Assembly: GCF_038502225.1 (NCBI RefSeq)
Contig: NC_091372.1
Location: 5,974,700 to 6,038,699, forward strand
Origin: Cherax quadricarinatus
Taxonomy: Eukaryota > Arthropoda > Malacostraca > Decapoda > Parastacidae
Direction: 5' to 3'
DNA length: 64,000 nt
Shown piece by piece: positions 47,895 through 58,439 of this stretch; position 1 is the first letter of the stretch, and every line of letters begins with the position of its first letter. Position numbers and translations under genes: made by a program. The notes under the pieces are model-generated. The model was given only the letters and a program-made list of their open reading frames with translations. It made no database searches and was not told the DNA's origin.

Positions 47895-50800
47895 ACCCGG
47901 AGTAGCATGAGGAACTATCACACCCAGAGCAGCATGATCAACAGTCACTGACAGAGCAGCATGAACAAGTCACTGCCAGAGCAGCATGAACAACTCACTG
48001 CCAGAGCAGCATGAACAAGTCAGTGCCAGAGCAGCATGAACAGTCACTACCAGATCAGCATGAACAACAGTCACTGCCAGAGCAGCATGAACAGTCACTG
48101 CCAGAGCAGCATGAGAAACAGTCACTGCCAGAGCAGCATGAACAACAGTCACTGCCAAAGCAGCATGAACAAGTCACTGCCAGAGCAGCATGAGCAAGTC
48201 ACTGCCAGAGCAGCATGAACAACAGTCACTGCCAGAGCAGCATGAACAAGTCACTGCCAGAGCAGCATGAACAAGTCACTGCCAGAGCAGCATGAGCAAG
48301 TCACTGCCAGAGCAGCATGAGCAACAGTCACTGCCAGAGCAGCATGAGCAACAGTCACTGCCAGAGCAGCATGAACAACAGTCACTGCCAGAGCAGCATG
48401 AACAAGTCACTGCCAGAGCAGCATGAACAACAGTCACTGCCAGAGCAGCATTATCAACAGTCACTGCCAGAGCAGCATGAACAACAGTCACTGCCAGAGC
48501 AGCATGAACAACAGTCACTGCCAGAGCATGAACAGTCACTGCCAGAGCAGCATGAACAAGTCACTGCCAGTGCAGCATGAGCAACAGTCACTGCCAGAGC
48601 AGCATGAACAAGTCACTGCCAGAGCAGCATGAGCAACAGTCACTGCCAGAGTAGCATGAACAACAGTCACTGCTAGAGCAGCATGAACAGTCACTGCCAG
48701 AGCAGCATGAACAACAGTCACTGCCAGAGCAGCATGAACAGTCACTGCCAGAGCAGCATGAACAACAGTCACTGCCAGAGCAGCATGAACAACAGTCACT
48801 GCCAGAGCAGCATGAACAAGTCACTGCCAGAGCAGCATGAGCAAGTCACTGCCAGAGCAGCATGAACAAGTCACTGCCAGAGCAGCATGAACAGTCACTG
48901 TCAGAGCAGCATGAACAAGTCACTGCCAGAGCAGCAGGAACAACAGTCACTGCCAGAGCAGCATGAACAACAGTCAATGCCAGAGCAACATAAACAACAG
49001 TCACTGCCAGAGCAACATAAACAGTCACTGCCAGAACAGTATGTTGAACAGTCACTGCCAGAGCAGCATGAACAAGTCACTGCCAGAGCAGTATGTTGAA
49101 CAGTCACTGCCAGAGCAGCATGAACAGTCACTGTCAGAGCAGTATGTTGAACAGTCACTGCCAGAGCAGCATGATCAACAGTCACTGCCAGAGCAGTATG
49201 TTGAACAGTCACTGCCAGAGCAACATGAACAACAGTCACTGCCAGAGCAGCATGAACAAGTCACTGCCAGAGCAACATGAACAAGTCACTGCCAGAGCAG
49301 CATGAACAAGTCACTGCCAGAGCAGCATGAACAAGTCACTGAGAGAGCAGCATGAACAAGTCACTGCCAGAGCAACGTGAACAAGTCACTGCCAGAGCAA
49401 CATGAACAACAGTCACTGCCAGAGCAGCATGAACAAGTCACTGCCAGAGCAGCATGAACAGTCACTGCCAGAGCAGCATGAACAGTCACTGCCAGAGCAG
49501 CATGAACAAGTCACTGCCAGAGCAGCATGAACAAGTCACTGCCAGAGCAGCATGAACAACTCACTGCCAGAGCAGCATGAACAGTCACTGCCAGAGCAGC
49601 ATGAACAGTCACTGCCAGAGCAGCATGAGCAACAGTCACTGCCAGAGCAGCAAGAGCAACAGTCACTGCCAGAGCAGCATGAACAAGTCATTGCAAGAGC
49701 AACAGTCACTGCCAGAGCAGCATGAAAAAGTCACTGCCAGAGCAGCATGAGCAAGTCACTGCCAGAGCAGAATGAACAGTTACTGCCAGAGCAGCATGAA
49801 CAACAGTCACTGCCAGAGCAGCATGAACAAGTCACTGCCAGAGCAGCATGAACAGTCACTGCCAGAGCAGCATAAGCAACAGTCACTGCCAGAGCAGCAT
49901 GAACAGTCACTGCCAGAGCAGCATGAGCAACAGTCACTGCCAGAGCAGCATGAACAACAGTCACTGCCAAAGCACCATGAACAAGTCACTGCCAGAGCAG
50001 CATGAACAGTCACTGCCAGAGCAGCATGAGCAACAGTCACTGCCAGAGCAGCATGATCAACAGTCACTGCCAGAGCAGCATGATCAACAGTCACTGCCAG
50101 AGCAGCATGATCAACAGTCACTGCCAGAGCAGCATGATCAACAGTCACTGCCAGAGCAGCATGATCAACAGTCACTGCCAGAGCAGCATGATCAACAGTC
50201 ACTGCCAGAGCAGCATGAGCAAGTCACTGCCAGAGCAGCATGATCAACAGTCACTGCCAGAGCAGCATGATCAGTCACTGCCAGAGCAGCATGAACAAGT
50301 CACTGCCAGAGCAGCGTGATCAACAGTCACTGCCAGAGCAGCATGAACAAGTCACTGCCAGAGCAGCATGAGCAACAGTCACTGCCAGAGCAGCATGAAC
50401 AAGTCACTGCCAGAGCAGCATGAGAAAGTCACTGCCAGAGCAGCATGAACAAGTCACTGCCAGAGCAGCATGAGCAACAGTCACTGCCAGAGCAGCATGA
50501 GTAACAGTCACTGCCAGAGCAGCATGAACAACAGTCACTGCCAGAGCAGCATGAACAACAGTCACTGCCAAAGCAGCATGAACAAGTCACTGCCAGAGCA
50601 GCATGAACAACAGTCACTGCCAGAGCAGCATGAACAACAGTCACTGCCAGGGCAACATGAACAACAGTCACTGCCAGAGCAGCATGAACAACAGTCACTG
50701 CCAGAGCAGCATGATCAACAGTCACTGCCAGAGCAGCATGAACAGTCACTGCCAGAGCAGCATAATCAACAGTCACTGCCAGAGCAGCATGATCAACAGT

Positions 50801-51950
50801 CACTGCCAGAGCAGCATGATCAACAGTCACTGCCAGAGCAGCATGAACAAGTCACTGCCAGAGCAGCATGATCATCAGTCACTGCCAGAGCAGCATGAAC
50901 AAGTCACTGCCAGATCAACATGATCAACAGTCACTGCCAGAGCAGTATGAACAAGTCGCTGCCAGAGCAGCATGAACAAGTCACTGCCAGAGCAGCATGA
51001 TCATCAGTCACTGCCAGAGCAGCATGAACAAGTCACTGCCAGAGCAGCATGATCAGTCACTGCCAGAGCAGCATGAACAAGTCACTGCCAGAGCAGCATG
51101 AACAAGTCGCTGCAGAGCAGCATGAACAAGTCACTGCCAGAGCAGCATGATCATCAGTCACTGCCAGAGCAGAATGAACAAGTCACTGCCAGAGCAGCAT
51201 GATCATCAGTCACTGCCAGAGCAGCATGAACAACAGTTACTGCCAGAGCAGCATGAATAACAGCCACTGCCAGAGCAGCATGAACAAGTCACTGCCAGAG
51301 CAGCATGAACAAGTCACTGCCAGAGCAGCATGAACAAGTCACTGCCAGAGCAGCATGAACAAGTCACTGCCAGAGCAGCATGAACAAGTCACTGCCAGAG
51401 CAGCACGAACAAGTCACTGCCAGAGCAGCACGAACAAGCCACTGCCAGATCAGCATGATCAACAGTCACTGCCAGAGCAGCATGAACAAGTCACTGCCAG
51501 AGCAGCATGAACAACAGTCACTGACAGAGCAGCATGAACAACAGTTACTGCCAGAGCAGCATGAACAACAGTCACTGCCATGAACAAGCCACTGCATCAG
51601 AACAACAGTCACTGCCAGAGCAGCATGAACAAGTCACTGCCAGATCAGCATGATCAACAGTCACTGCCAGAGCAGCATGAACAAGTCACTGCCAGAGCAG
51701 CATGAACAAGTCACTGCCAGAGCAGCATGAACAAGTCACTGCCAGAGCAGCATGAACAAGTCACTGCCAGAGCAGCATGAACAAGTCACTGCCAGAGCAG
51801 CATGAACAAGTCACTGCCAGAGCAGCATGAACAAGTCACTGCCAGAGCAGCATGAACAAGTCACTGCCAGAGCAGCATGAACAAGTCACTGCCAGAGCAG
51901 CATGAACAAGTCACTGCCAGAGCAGCATGAACAAGTCACTGCCAGAGCAG
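47895..51950. repeat. 4-kb minisatellite, 24/25/27-bp units
   Basis: Core unit CAGTCACTGCCAGAGCAGCATGAA (24 bp) with CAA-CAG (27 bp) and CAAG (25 bp) junction variants, about 155 copies. Diverged founder-like units occur at the left edge (CCCGGAGTAGCATGAGG, 47895). Units with GATCAA instead of GAACAA cluster at 50050-50220. The last about 290 bp (51660-51950) are almost identical 25-mers. Frames reading 'EQHEQQSLP' or 'HCQSSMN' arise only from 27-bp units and are not genes. Confidence 0.96.
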
Positions 51951-52049
51951 CGTGAGCTTCTCCCACACACGTCACTTGACACATGGTGAGCCACACCAAG
52001 AAAAATCAATGCTGGAAGAAGTGGCAGTGAGAACATTTGTGGTGCTCTT

Positions 52050-53488
52050 ACCGTCCAGTGGTGAAACACCACTGTCACTTACCCTGACTCACTACAGTGG
52101 TGAAACACTGCTGTCACTCACCCTGCCTCACTACAGTGGTGAAACACCACTGTCACTTACCCTGCCTCACCACAGTGGTGAAACACAACTGTCACTTACC
52201 CTGCCTCACTACAGTGGTGAAACACCACTGTCACTTACCCTGCCTCACTACAGTGGTGAAACACCACTGTCACTCACCCTGCCTCACTACAGTGGTGAAA
52301 CACCACTGTCACTTACCCTGCCTCACCACAGTGGTGAAACACAACTGTCACTTACCCTGCCTCACCACAGTGGTGAAACACCACTGTCACTTACCCTGCC
52401 TCACTACAGTGGTGAAACACCACTGTCACTCACCCTGCCTCACTACATTGGTGAAATACCACTGTCACTCACCTTGCCTCACTACAGTGGTGAAACACCA
52501 CTGTCACTCACCCTGCCTCACTACAGTGGTGAAACACCACTGTCACTCACCCTGCCTCACTACAGTGGTGAAACACCACTGTCACTCACCCTGCCTCACT
52601 ACAGTGGTGAACCACTCTCACTCACCCTGCCTCACTGCAGTGGTGAAACACCACTCTCACTCACCCTGCCTCACTACAGTGGTGAAACACCACTCTCACT
52701 CACCCTGCCTCACTGCAGTGGTGAAACACTCACTCACCCTGCCTCACTACAGTGGTGAAACACCACTCTCACTCACCCTGCCTCACTGTAGTGGTGAAAC
52801 ACCACTCTCACCCTACCTCACTACAGTGGTGAAACACCACTCTCACCCTACCTCACTACAGTGGTGAAACACCACTCTCACCCTACCTCACTACAGTGGT
52901 GAAACACCACTCTCACCCTACCTCACTACAGTGGTGAAACACCACTCTCACCCTGCCTCACTACAGTGGTGAAACACCACACTCACTCACCCTGCCTCAC
53001 TGCAGTGGTGAAACACCACTCTCACTCACCCTGCCTCACTACAGTGGTGAAACACCACTCTCACTCACCCTGCCTTACTACAGTGGTGAAACAACACTGA
53101 CTCACCCTGCCTCACTAGTGGTGAAACACCACTCTCACTCACCCTGCCTCACTACAGTGGTGAAACACAACTCACTCACCCTGCCTCACTGCAGTGGTGA
53201 AACACCACTCACCCTGCCTCACTACAGTGGTGAAACACCACTCTCACTCACCCTACCTCACTACAGTGGTGAAACAACACTCTCACTCACCCTGCCTCAC
53301 TGCAGTGGTGAAACACCACTCACCCTGCCTCACTACAGTGGTGAAACACCACTCTCACTCACCCTGCCTCACTACTGTGGTGAAACACTCACTCACCCTG
53401 CCTCACTACAGTGGTGAAACACCACTCTCACTCACCCTACCTCACTACAGTGGTGAAACAACACTCTCACTCATCCTGCGTCACTACA
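52050..53488. repeat. 39-bp minisatellite, left block
   Basis: Unit ACTACAGTGGTGAAACACCA CTGTCACTCACCCTGCCTC, about 36 copies including shortened ones. Each unit contains the hairpin CAGTGGTGaaaCACCACTG. A gradual change from CACTGTCACT to CACTCTCACT units runs left to right. The 268-codon frame 'HYSGETPLSLTLP' is a consequence of the 39-bp period. Confidence 0.95.
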
Positions 53489-53944
53489 GCACCTTAACTA
53501 CTGGGAACGCTTGGAAGCACTTGACTTGTACTCGTTGGAACGCAGGAGGGAGAGATATATCATAATCTACACTTGGAAAATCTTGGAAGGAATGGTCCCA
53601 AATCTGCACACAGAAATCACTCCCTACGAAAGTAAAAGACTGGGCAGGCGATGCAAAATGCCCCCAATAAAAAGTAGGGGCGCCATTGGTACACTCCGGG
53701 GCCCAAAACTGTTCAACAGCCTCCCATCAAGCATTAGGGGAATTGCCAATAAACCCCTGGCTGCCTTCAAGAGACAGCTGGACAGATACCTAAAGTCAGT
53801 GCCGGATCAGCCGGGCTGTGGCTCCTACGTTGGACTGCGTGCGGCCAGCAGTAACAGCCTAGTTGATCAGGCCCTGATCCATCGGGAGGCCTGGTTATGG
53901 ACCGGGCCGCGGGGGCGTTGATCCCCGGAATAACCTCCAGGTAA
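53489..53944 (+). pseudogene. LINE-B 3' end inserted in the 39-bp array
   Basis: A 5'-truncated LINE-B copy starts at 'CACCTTAACTACTGGGAACGC' and ends 'GGAATAACCTCCAGGTAA'. It carries an open 136-codon piece (53511-53921): 'YSLERRRERYIIIYTWKILEGMVPNLHTEITPYESKRLGRRCKMPP...QLDRYLKSVPDQPGCGSYVGLRAASSNSLVDQALIHREAW'. ACAG occurs at both junctions. The array resumes in phase afterwards, so the LINE arrived after the array existed. Confidence 0.9.
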
Positions 53945-54536
53945 CAGTGGTGAAACACCACTCTCACTCACCCTACCTCACTACAGTGGTGAAACACCAC
54001 TCTCACTCACCCTACCTCACTACAGTGGTGAAACACCACTCACTCACCCTATCTCACTACAGTGGTGAAACACCACTCTCACTCACCCTACCTCACTACA
54101 GTGGTAAAACACCACTGTCACTCACTCTACCTCACTACAGTGGTAAAACACCACTGTCACTCTACCTCACTACAGTGGTGAAACACCACTGTCACTCACT
54201 CTACCTCACTACAGTGGTAAAACACCACTATCACTCTACCTCACTACAGTGGTGAAACACCACTGTCACTCACTCTACCTCACTACAGTGGTAAAACACC
54301 ACTGTCACTCACTCTACCTCACTACAGTGGTAAAACACCACTGTCACTCACTCTACCTCACTACAGTCGTAAAACACCACTGTCACTCACTCTACCTCAC
54401 TACAGTGGTAAAACACCACTGTCACTCACTCTACCTCACTACAGTCGTAAAACACCACTGTCACTCACTCTACCTCACTACAGTGGTAAAACACCACTGT
54501 CACTCACTCTACCTCACTACAGTGGTGAAAGAAGTT
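53945..54536. repeat. 39-bp minisatellite, right block
   Basis: Continuation of the same array, with most units now GGTAAAACACCACTGTCACTCACTCTACCTC; this changes the hairpin to a weaker form. Two units have GTCGTAAAAC. Confidence 0.95.
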
Positions 54537-54640
54537 CTGATAATATGAACCATGTCGACCTATTAGTAAATTACTTAGCAGTCTTAACAATAAAAATATA
54601 AACAAAAACACAGGAAGTGGACAAAATAGAAACACAAAAA
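54537..54640. other. No gene recognised
   Basis: Short non-repetitive interval. Confidence 0.3.
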
Positions 54641-54728
54641 TAAAACACCCACACACCAGTGAAGAGGCGGGGCCAAGAGCTATGTCTCGACCCTTGCAAC
54701 TACAAACAGGCGAGTACACACACACCAC
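54640..54728 (+). repeat. LINE-C 3' tail
   Basis: 'GTGAAGAGGCGGGGCCAAGAGC', 'CTCGACCCTTGCAACTAC' and 'GGCGAGTACACACACACC' are the LINE-C 3' UTR in plus orientation, very 5'-truncated. Confidence 0.7.
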
Positions 54729-55364
54729 TTACAAATGTTCATAAACCAAGTTATAATATGAAGCACCAGTTAACTTCACTTGACCACACACTTTTTTTTT
54801 TTTTGCATTAGGTATGTTTTTGTCATGTTATTAGTGATAAATCTCTCTACACTTCATCTATGCTTGACTAGATCCCCTTGAAATATTTATATCTCCCTGC
54901 TTAATGTGACACATTTCACCTTATACATAGAACCCATCCTGTGTTATGGAACATGACGGGGAAACACAGCTGACTTTTGTTTCCAGAGCAGTGTAGCCGC
55001 CTGCTGCCCGTGCAGGCAATTTTGTTTAATAAAAACACTACCTCACCACCACACAGTAAGGGAACATCACCCTCTACCTCTCCACATAACCGAGGTACTC
55101 CACTCTTCCTACCTCTTTCTTATTCACCCTGTCTCCCTCCCTTACCCTACCCCACCACGCAATGTAAGAACATTATCCTTGCTCACCCTACCTTACCACA
55201 ATTTTTGTTTCATTCGGTGTTCCTGTCTCCTCCATTATCATTGTAACTACCTCTTCTCTCCTACATTTGCTTCCTCCAGACTGGTTCTTCGCTGTCATTT
55301 AAACTAAATACCTTAGGAGCTTAATACCTAAGATCCACCATTCCATTAACTGTCTGCCCTTCTT
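54729..55364. other. No gene recognised
   Basis: Holds one copy of the 'CCCATCCTGTGTTATGGAACATGACGGGGAAACACAG' motif (54928-54967), also seen at 7255-7300. Pyrimidine-rich low-complexity sequence follows. Confidence 0.4.
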
Positions 55365-55368
55365 CTAG

Positions 55369-55870
55369 CCTTCACAGACACCGTCTTGTTGAAGCATCCC
55401 TTATACACAACTTTCCCAATATGAATTTTAGTCCTGATTTTGTCTCTGTATATACCTTTCTTTATAATTACATTGTCAAATGCTCCAAACTTCAGAGCAT
55501 TCGTGACTTGACCTGATCTTTATATATTCCTCACCTTACTTATTCTCTTTTTCTATATTTTCTTTACCTTGCCTTCTATACCTAGGTGTGTTCTGTCTTG
55601 TGTGTTTCCCCTGGGTTTTTGTTGTACCCTCATGGGCCATTAGCTCTCCTGCAGTATTCTTTTTTCTCTCTTGTTCTTCGGCTGCCTCCAACATTACATC
55701 TGCTTTGTTTACACTACACTCTTTGACTCGTGTCACTACCACTACCCGTTCTTATTACCACCTCTTCCACTGGTGCACTACTTATACTACCACTACTACA
55801 ATTATACTACTACCGCCTCTCGTTCTACTACTACCCCCCCCCCTTCTCGTATATATTCTGACTCCCTTCC
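55369..55870 (+). pseudogene. Penelope-like 3' remnant (GIY-YIG C-terminus)
   Basis: 'RHRLVEASLIHNFPNMNFSPDFVSVYT' from about 55376, then 'YNYIVKCSKLQ' after a frameshift. The E in VEA-LI and N in PNMN occupy the conserved C-terminal positions of GIY-YIG nucleases. The following 330 bp align with 4720-5040, including 'GGTCCTACCCTCGTGGTCCATTAGC' versus 'TTGTACCCTCATGGGCCATTAGC'. Short TAC/CTA triplets at 55740-55830 are the unexpanded counterpart of the 1.3-kb array at 5041. Confidence 0.6.
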
Positions 55871-55965
55871 CTTCGCGCTTCTGTGTGACTAGTTAATGAT
55901 CCAAGCCGGACCGAAACGTCGTCATGAGTTCCATTCTCTTGTGTGAGGGTTGTGTATTCCTCTCA
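55871..55965 (+). repeat. Family-2 hammerhead-like terminal repeat
   Basis: TGAC, TAGTTAAT, GATCCaagccGGACC, GAAAC, GTC, GTCA, then 'TCTCTTGTGTGAGGGTTGTGTA'. TGAC/GTCA stem I is retained. It sits directly 3' of a Penelope-like coding remnant. Confidence 0.65.
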
Positions 55966-56260
55966 CCTGAGGTGTTAATGGTGTTTTGTTCATCAGGAAA
56001 CAGAAGTGTTTCCTGACACTAGTCTTGATGGTGGAAATGTTTGTCAAGAAACATTTTAATTTCTTCTAACAAATAACATACCACAGTTGCTTTTAAGTGT
56101 TGTTTTCTGTGGCTCTCATATCTGTTCCATCTCCTATTTCAATCATTATCACATCCACTTCCAACCTCAGCTCATGACTTCATTACCCAACCCAGTCTCT
56201 CTCAATTCTGATTCTTCCTTATTCCTTATCCTTACCTTCTTTCTACTTTGGAGACGTATG
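55966..56260. other. No gene recognised
   Basis: Nothing supportable apart from the repeated word 'TTTCCTGACACTAGTCTTGATGG', reminiscent of 23430. Confidence 0.35.
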
Positions 56261-56261
56261 C

Positions 56262-56415
56262 CCAGTGAAAGGCAAGGGCGTCGTAGGAACATTAAGAGAA
56301 CACTGTATCAACATCCGTGGGCCCACACTTTTTAACATCTGACCGAAAGATATGAAAAAAAAAAATTGCTGGAACAAGTGAATAAGTCTTCAGTAGGAAA
56401 ATCAACAAATACCTC
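56262..56415 (+). pseudogene. LINE-B C-terminal fragment
   Basis: 'GAAAGGCAAGGGCGTCGTAG', 'ACATTAAGAGAACACTGTATCAACATCCGTGGGCCC' and 'AACAAATACCTCAGCCAAGTGCC' correspond to 'KSRG..GTIREHCI-IRGP.LFN' and 'DKYLSQVPD'. It contains one copy of what became the 38-bp unit at 45.9-47.6 kb. Confidence 0.75.
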
Positions 56416-56435
56416 AGCCAAGTGCCGCAGACAAG

Positions 56436-56617
<182 letters not shown>

Positions 56618-56618
56618 A

Positions 56619-56815
56619 GTATCATTTATTGGCAGGGTCCCTTGCCAAGCCTTAGTCATGTGACTTGCCTTTGAACTGAGTGGAGCTCAGTCGAACAACG
56701 TCTGCCTACGCCTATCTAGGGACGGCGACTGAGCCAGGTCTCCGGCCTAGTCGTGCGCAGTTCAAAGGCAAGTCACGTGACTAGGCTTGGCAAGGACCCT
56801 GCCTGTGAATGATAC
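56619..56815. repeat. Inverted-repeat element, 57-60-bp arms
   Basis: The arms start GTATCATT and carry GGCAGGGTCCCTTGCCAAGC and GTCATGTGACTTGCCTTTG in inverted form, with a few mismatches. The spacer (about 80 bp) contains two GACTGAG..CTCAGTC-like words. It is a MITE-like foldback of unknown family. Confidence 0.75.
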
Positions 56816-57150
56816 TACCACATATACTACACAAGTATTGTACCACTGACATCAACTTTCCTTACTTGTTTTGCCCTTATACAAAATTATCAATGCCTCA
56901 TTTTCTTTTATCTTCTTTCATGCTCCTATAACCACTACCTTGACGGCTGGTCTCAACCCTTAGTTTACACCTGTCCTCTGTCCCCCCTTCCCCAAGCTCT
57001 GTCTTTCCTGATTTACAGTAATCGCCCTCATTAAGTTTGGAACCGGGCAGCTGGGGTGATGAATAACGGAATTAAAGACTACTGCCTATCTCATCATCCA
57101 AAAGCGTGTTATACTTCCACAAGAAGGGAACGAGGCGAGTAAGACCTCAT
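56816..57150. other. No gene recognised
   Basis: No supportable content. Confidence 0.35.
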
Positions 57151-57169
57151 AATCAGACAGATACATGGG

Positions 57170-58101
57170 ATAATTACACAGGCAACAGTGGTATTTTTTT
57201 CAGTGCCAGGAAACGAAAAGGAATGGCAAGAAATGATAAGAATGTACCAGCATCCTGGAGTAATGTTGGACTGGAAACAAAACCAGTGGCTGGCTCAAAG
57301 CTATGGATATTAAGAACAATAAAAAAAAGCCCCAGCACAACATCGTAGTTGCAAACATAGAAAGTCTTAAACAGAGTAACAAAATAACGTTAATTAGTGA
57401 AATAAATCAGGGAACGGATGGAGTTTGAACCCATGGCAAGTGAGTCCTAAAATTCACAGGCCAGTGTGTTAACCACTCAGCCAGCTGACTCTAAGATGAT
57501 TCATCCTGGTCTAAGGCCGGGCTCCGGGAGTAGAAAAACTCAGAATTCATCAAAGGTAGGTATTATTATGAGTTCATTATTGCACTCCTCAATCAAATTC
57601 ATTGTTTGTGGCTTTCAAAGAGTTGTTAATTTGCATTGTTACTAAGCAACACAAATAATGTAGATGAAGTTTTGGGAGTAAACTGACAATCAGAATCTAG
57701 TTGTTTATAAGTCACTAAATACAACTTCCGAACAGTTTAAAGACCAACTACTGAGAATCGAATACTGTATTGAAAATCTTTCAAACCCTGCCCCAAATAT
57801 CATGTTGCTTGGATGTAACACAGACTGTAACAGCAGACAAATGCCAGTAGTTAGTTCAGATGAACAATCTAATACAAATGAACTATTAAGACTGCAATAA
57901 ATTTGCCTTAAGCCAGCAAATAGCAGAAACGACAAAACTAGAAAATACCCTCGACTTTATATTCACGAACAATGAAGATCTGGTACGAAACATAATGGTG
58001 TCAAAAACAACCAACTCAGACCATAAGGTAATCGAGGTTGAAACCTCTTTACACACTCGTCTTCAGCATCAAAATATAACCGGTCACAAGGGTGTAGTCA
58101 A
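57170..58101 (+). pseudogene. LINE-B relic, endonuclease part
   Basis: It starts with 'CAGGAAACGAAAAGGAATGG', which parallels the 2330 relic. 'NIMLLG' (about 57800), 'KLENTLDFIFTNNEDLVRNIMVSKTTNSDHKVIEVET' (57930-58050) is the endonuclease end with its SDH motif. A LINE-tail-like piece (57415-57540, 'TTAACCACTCAGCCAGCTG') is inserted. Multiple stops. Confidence 0.7.
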
Positions 58102-58186
58102 CAAATTGAGCCCAACAGGATTGTAGATCACTGGTTCAGAGAACCGACACGTTGATAAATTAGACACGTGTGCAACTCTTGGGTAT

Positions 58187-58238
58187 CTTTATTGAGGAAA
58201 CGTTTCGCCACACAGTGACTTCATCAGTCCATACAAAG
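58187..58238 (-). ncRNA. Hammerhead ribozyme motif, minus copy
   Basis: Minus strand: CTTT, GTAT, GGA, CTGATGA (complement at 58221-58227), stem II GTCAC-tgt-GTGGC with one G-U pair, GAAAC, GTT, TCC, TCAAT, AAAG. The core is consensus. Confidence 0.78.
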
Positions 58239-58287
58239 GAGAATCTTGAAGATTCTTCAAGAATCTTGAAGATTCTTCAAGATTCTC

Positions 58288-58339
58288 CTTTGTATGGACT
58301 GATGAAGCCACTGTGTGGCGAAACGTTTCCTCAATAAAG
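58288..58339 (+). ncRNA. Hammerhead ribozyme motif, plus copy
   Basis: Outer stem I CTTT/AAAG (58288-58291 with 58336-58339), inner GGA/TCC (58296-58298 with 58328-58330), CTGATGA (58299-58305), stem II GCCAC-tgt-GTGGC (58307-58319), GAAA (58320-58323), GTT (58325-58327). The core is consensus. Confidence 0.8.
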
Positions 58340-58375
58340 ATACCCAAGAGTTGCACATGTGTCTAATTTATCAAA

Positions 58376-58439
58376 TTGAGCCCAGTTAATGTTTTTGTTG
58401 TTGGAATTGTTCAACAACAAAAACATTAACTGGGCTCAA
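58376..58439. repeat. Perfect 28-bp inverted repeat
   Basis: The left arm (58376-58403) begins TTGAGCCCAGTTAATG and is exactly complementary to the right arm (58412-58439), around an 8-nt loop GAATTGTT. The arm overlaps the right direct repeat of the hammerhead element. Confidence 0.92.

Larger units (their letters stand above)
58115..58371. mobile_element. Hammerhead element, foldback with two ribozyme motifs
   Basis: It begins TAGATCACTGGTTCAGAGAACCGAC (58124), then a complete minus unit (to 58258) and a complete plus unit (58255-58371) joined at GAATCTTGAAGATTCTTC repeats. The 13-bp word CAAATTGAGCCCA flanks it (58102-58114 and 58372-58384), with nine extra bases before the left start. 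Inserted in a LINE-B relic. Both units have intact hammerhead cores. Confidence 0.82.

Noticed and set aside
47970..51583. Many open frames reading EQHEQQSLP, HCQSSMN or AALAVTV
   Set aside because: 27-bp units keep all frames open on both strands; 24/25-bp units break them irregularly, so no selection for coding is evident.
47895..51950. Centromeric satellite
   Set aside because: Units of 24-27 bp in a 4-kb stretch, flanked by LINE relics and other minisatellites; nothing indicates megabase-scale array or CENP-B box.
51952..52867. Two overlapping 256-268-codon ORFs of 13-aa repeats
   Set aside because: 39-bp period keeps several frames open at once; the array is split by a LINE and shows no codon-position bias.
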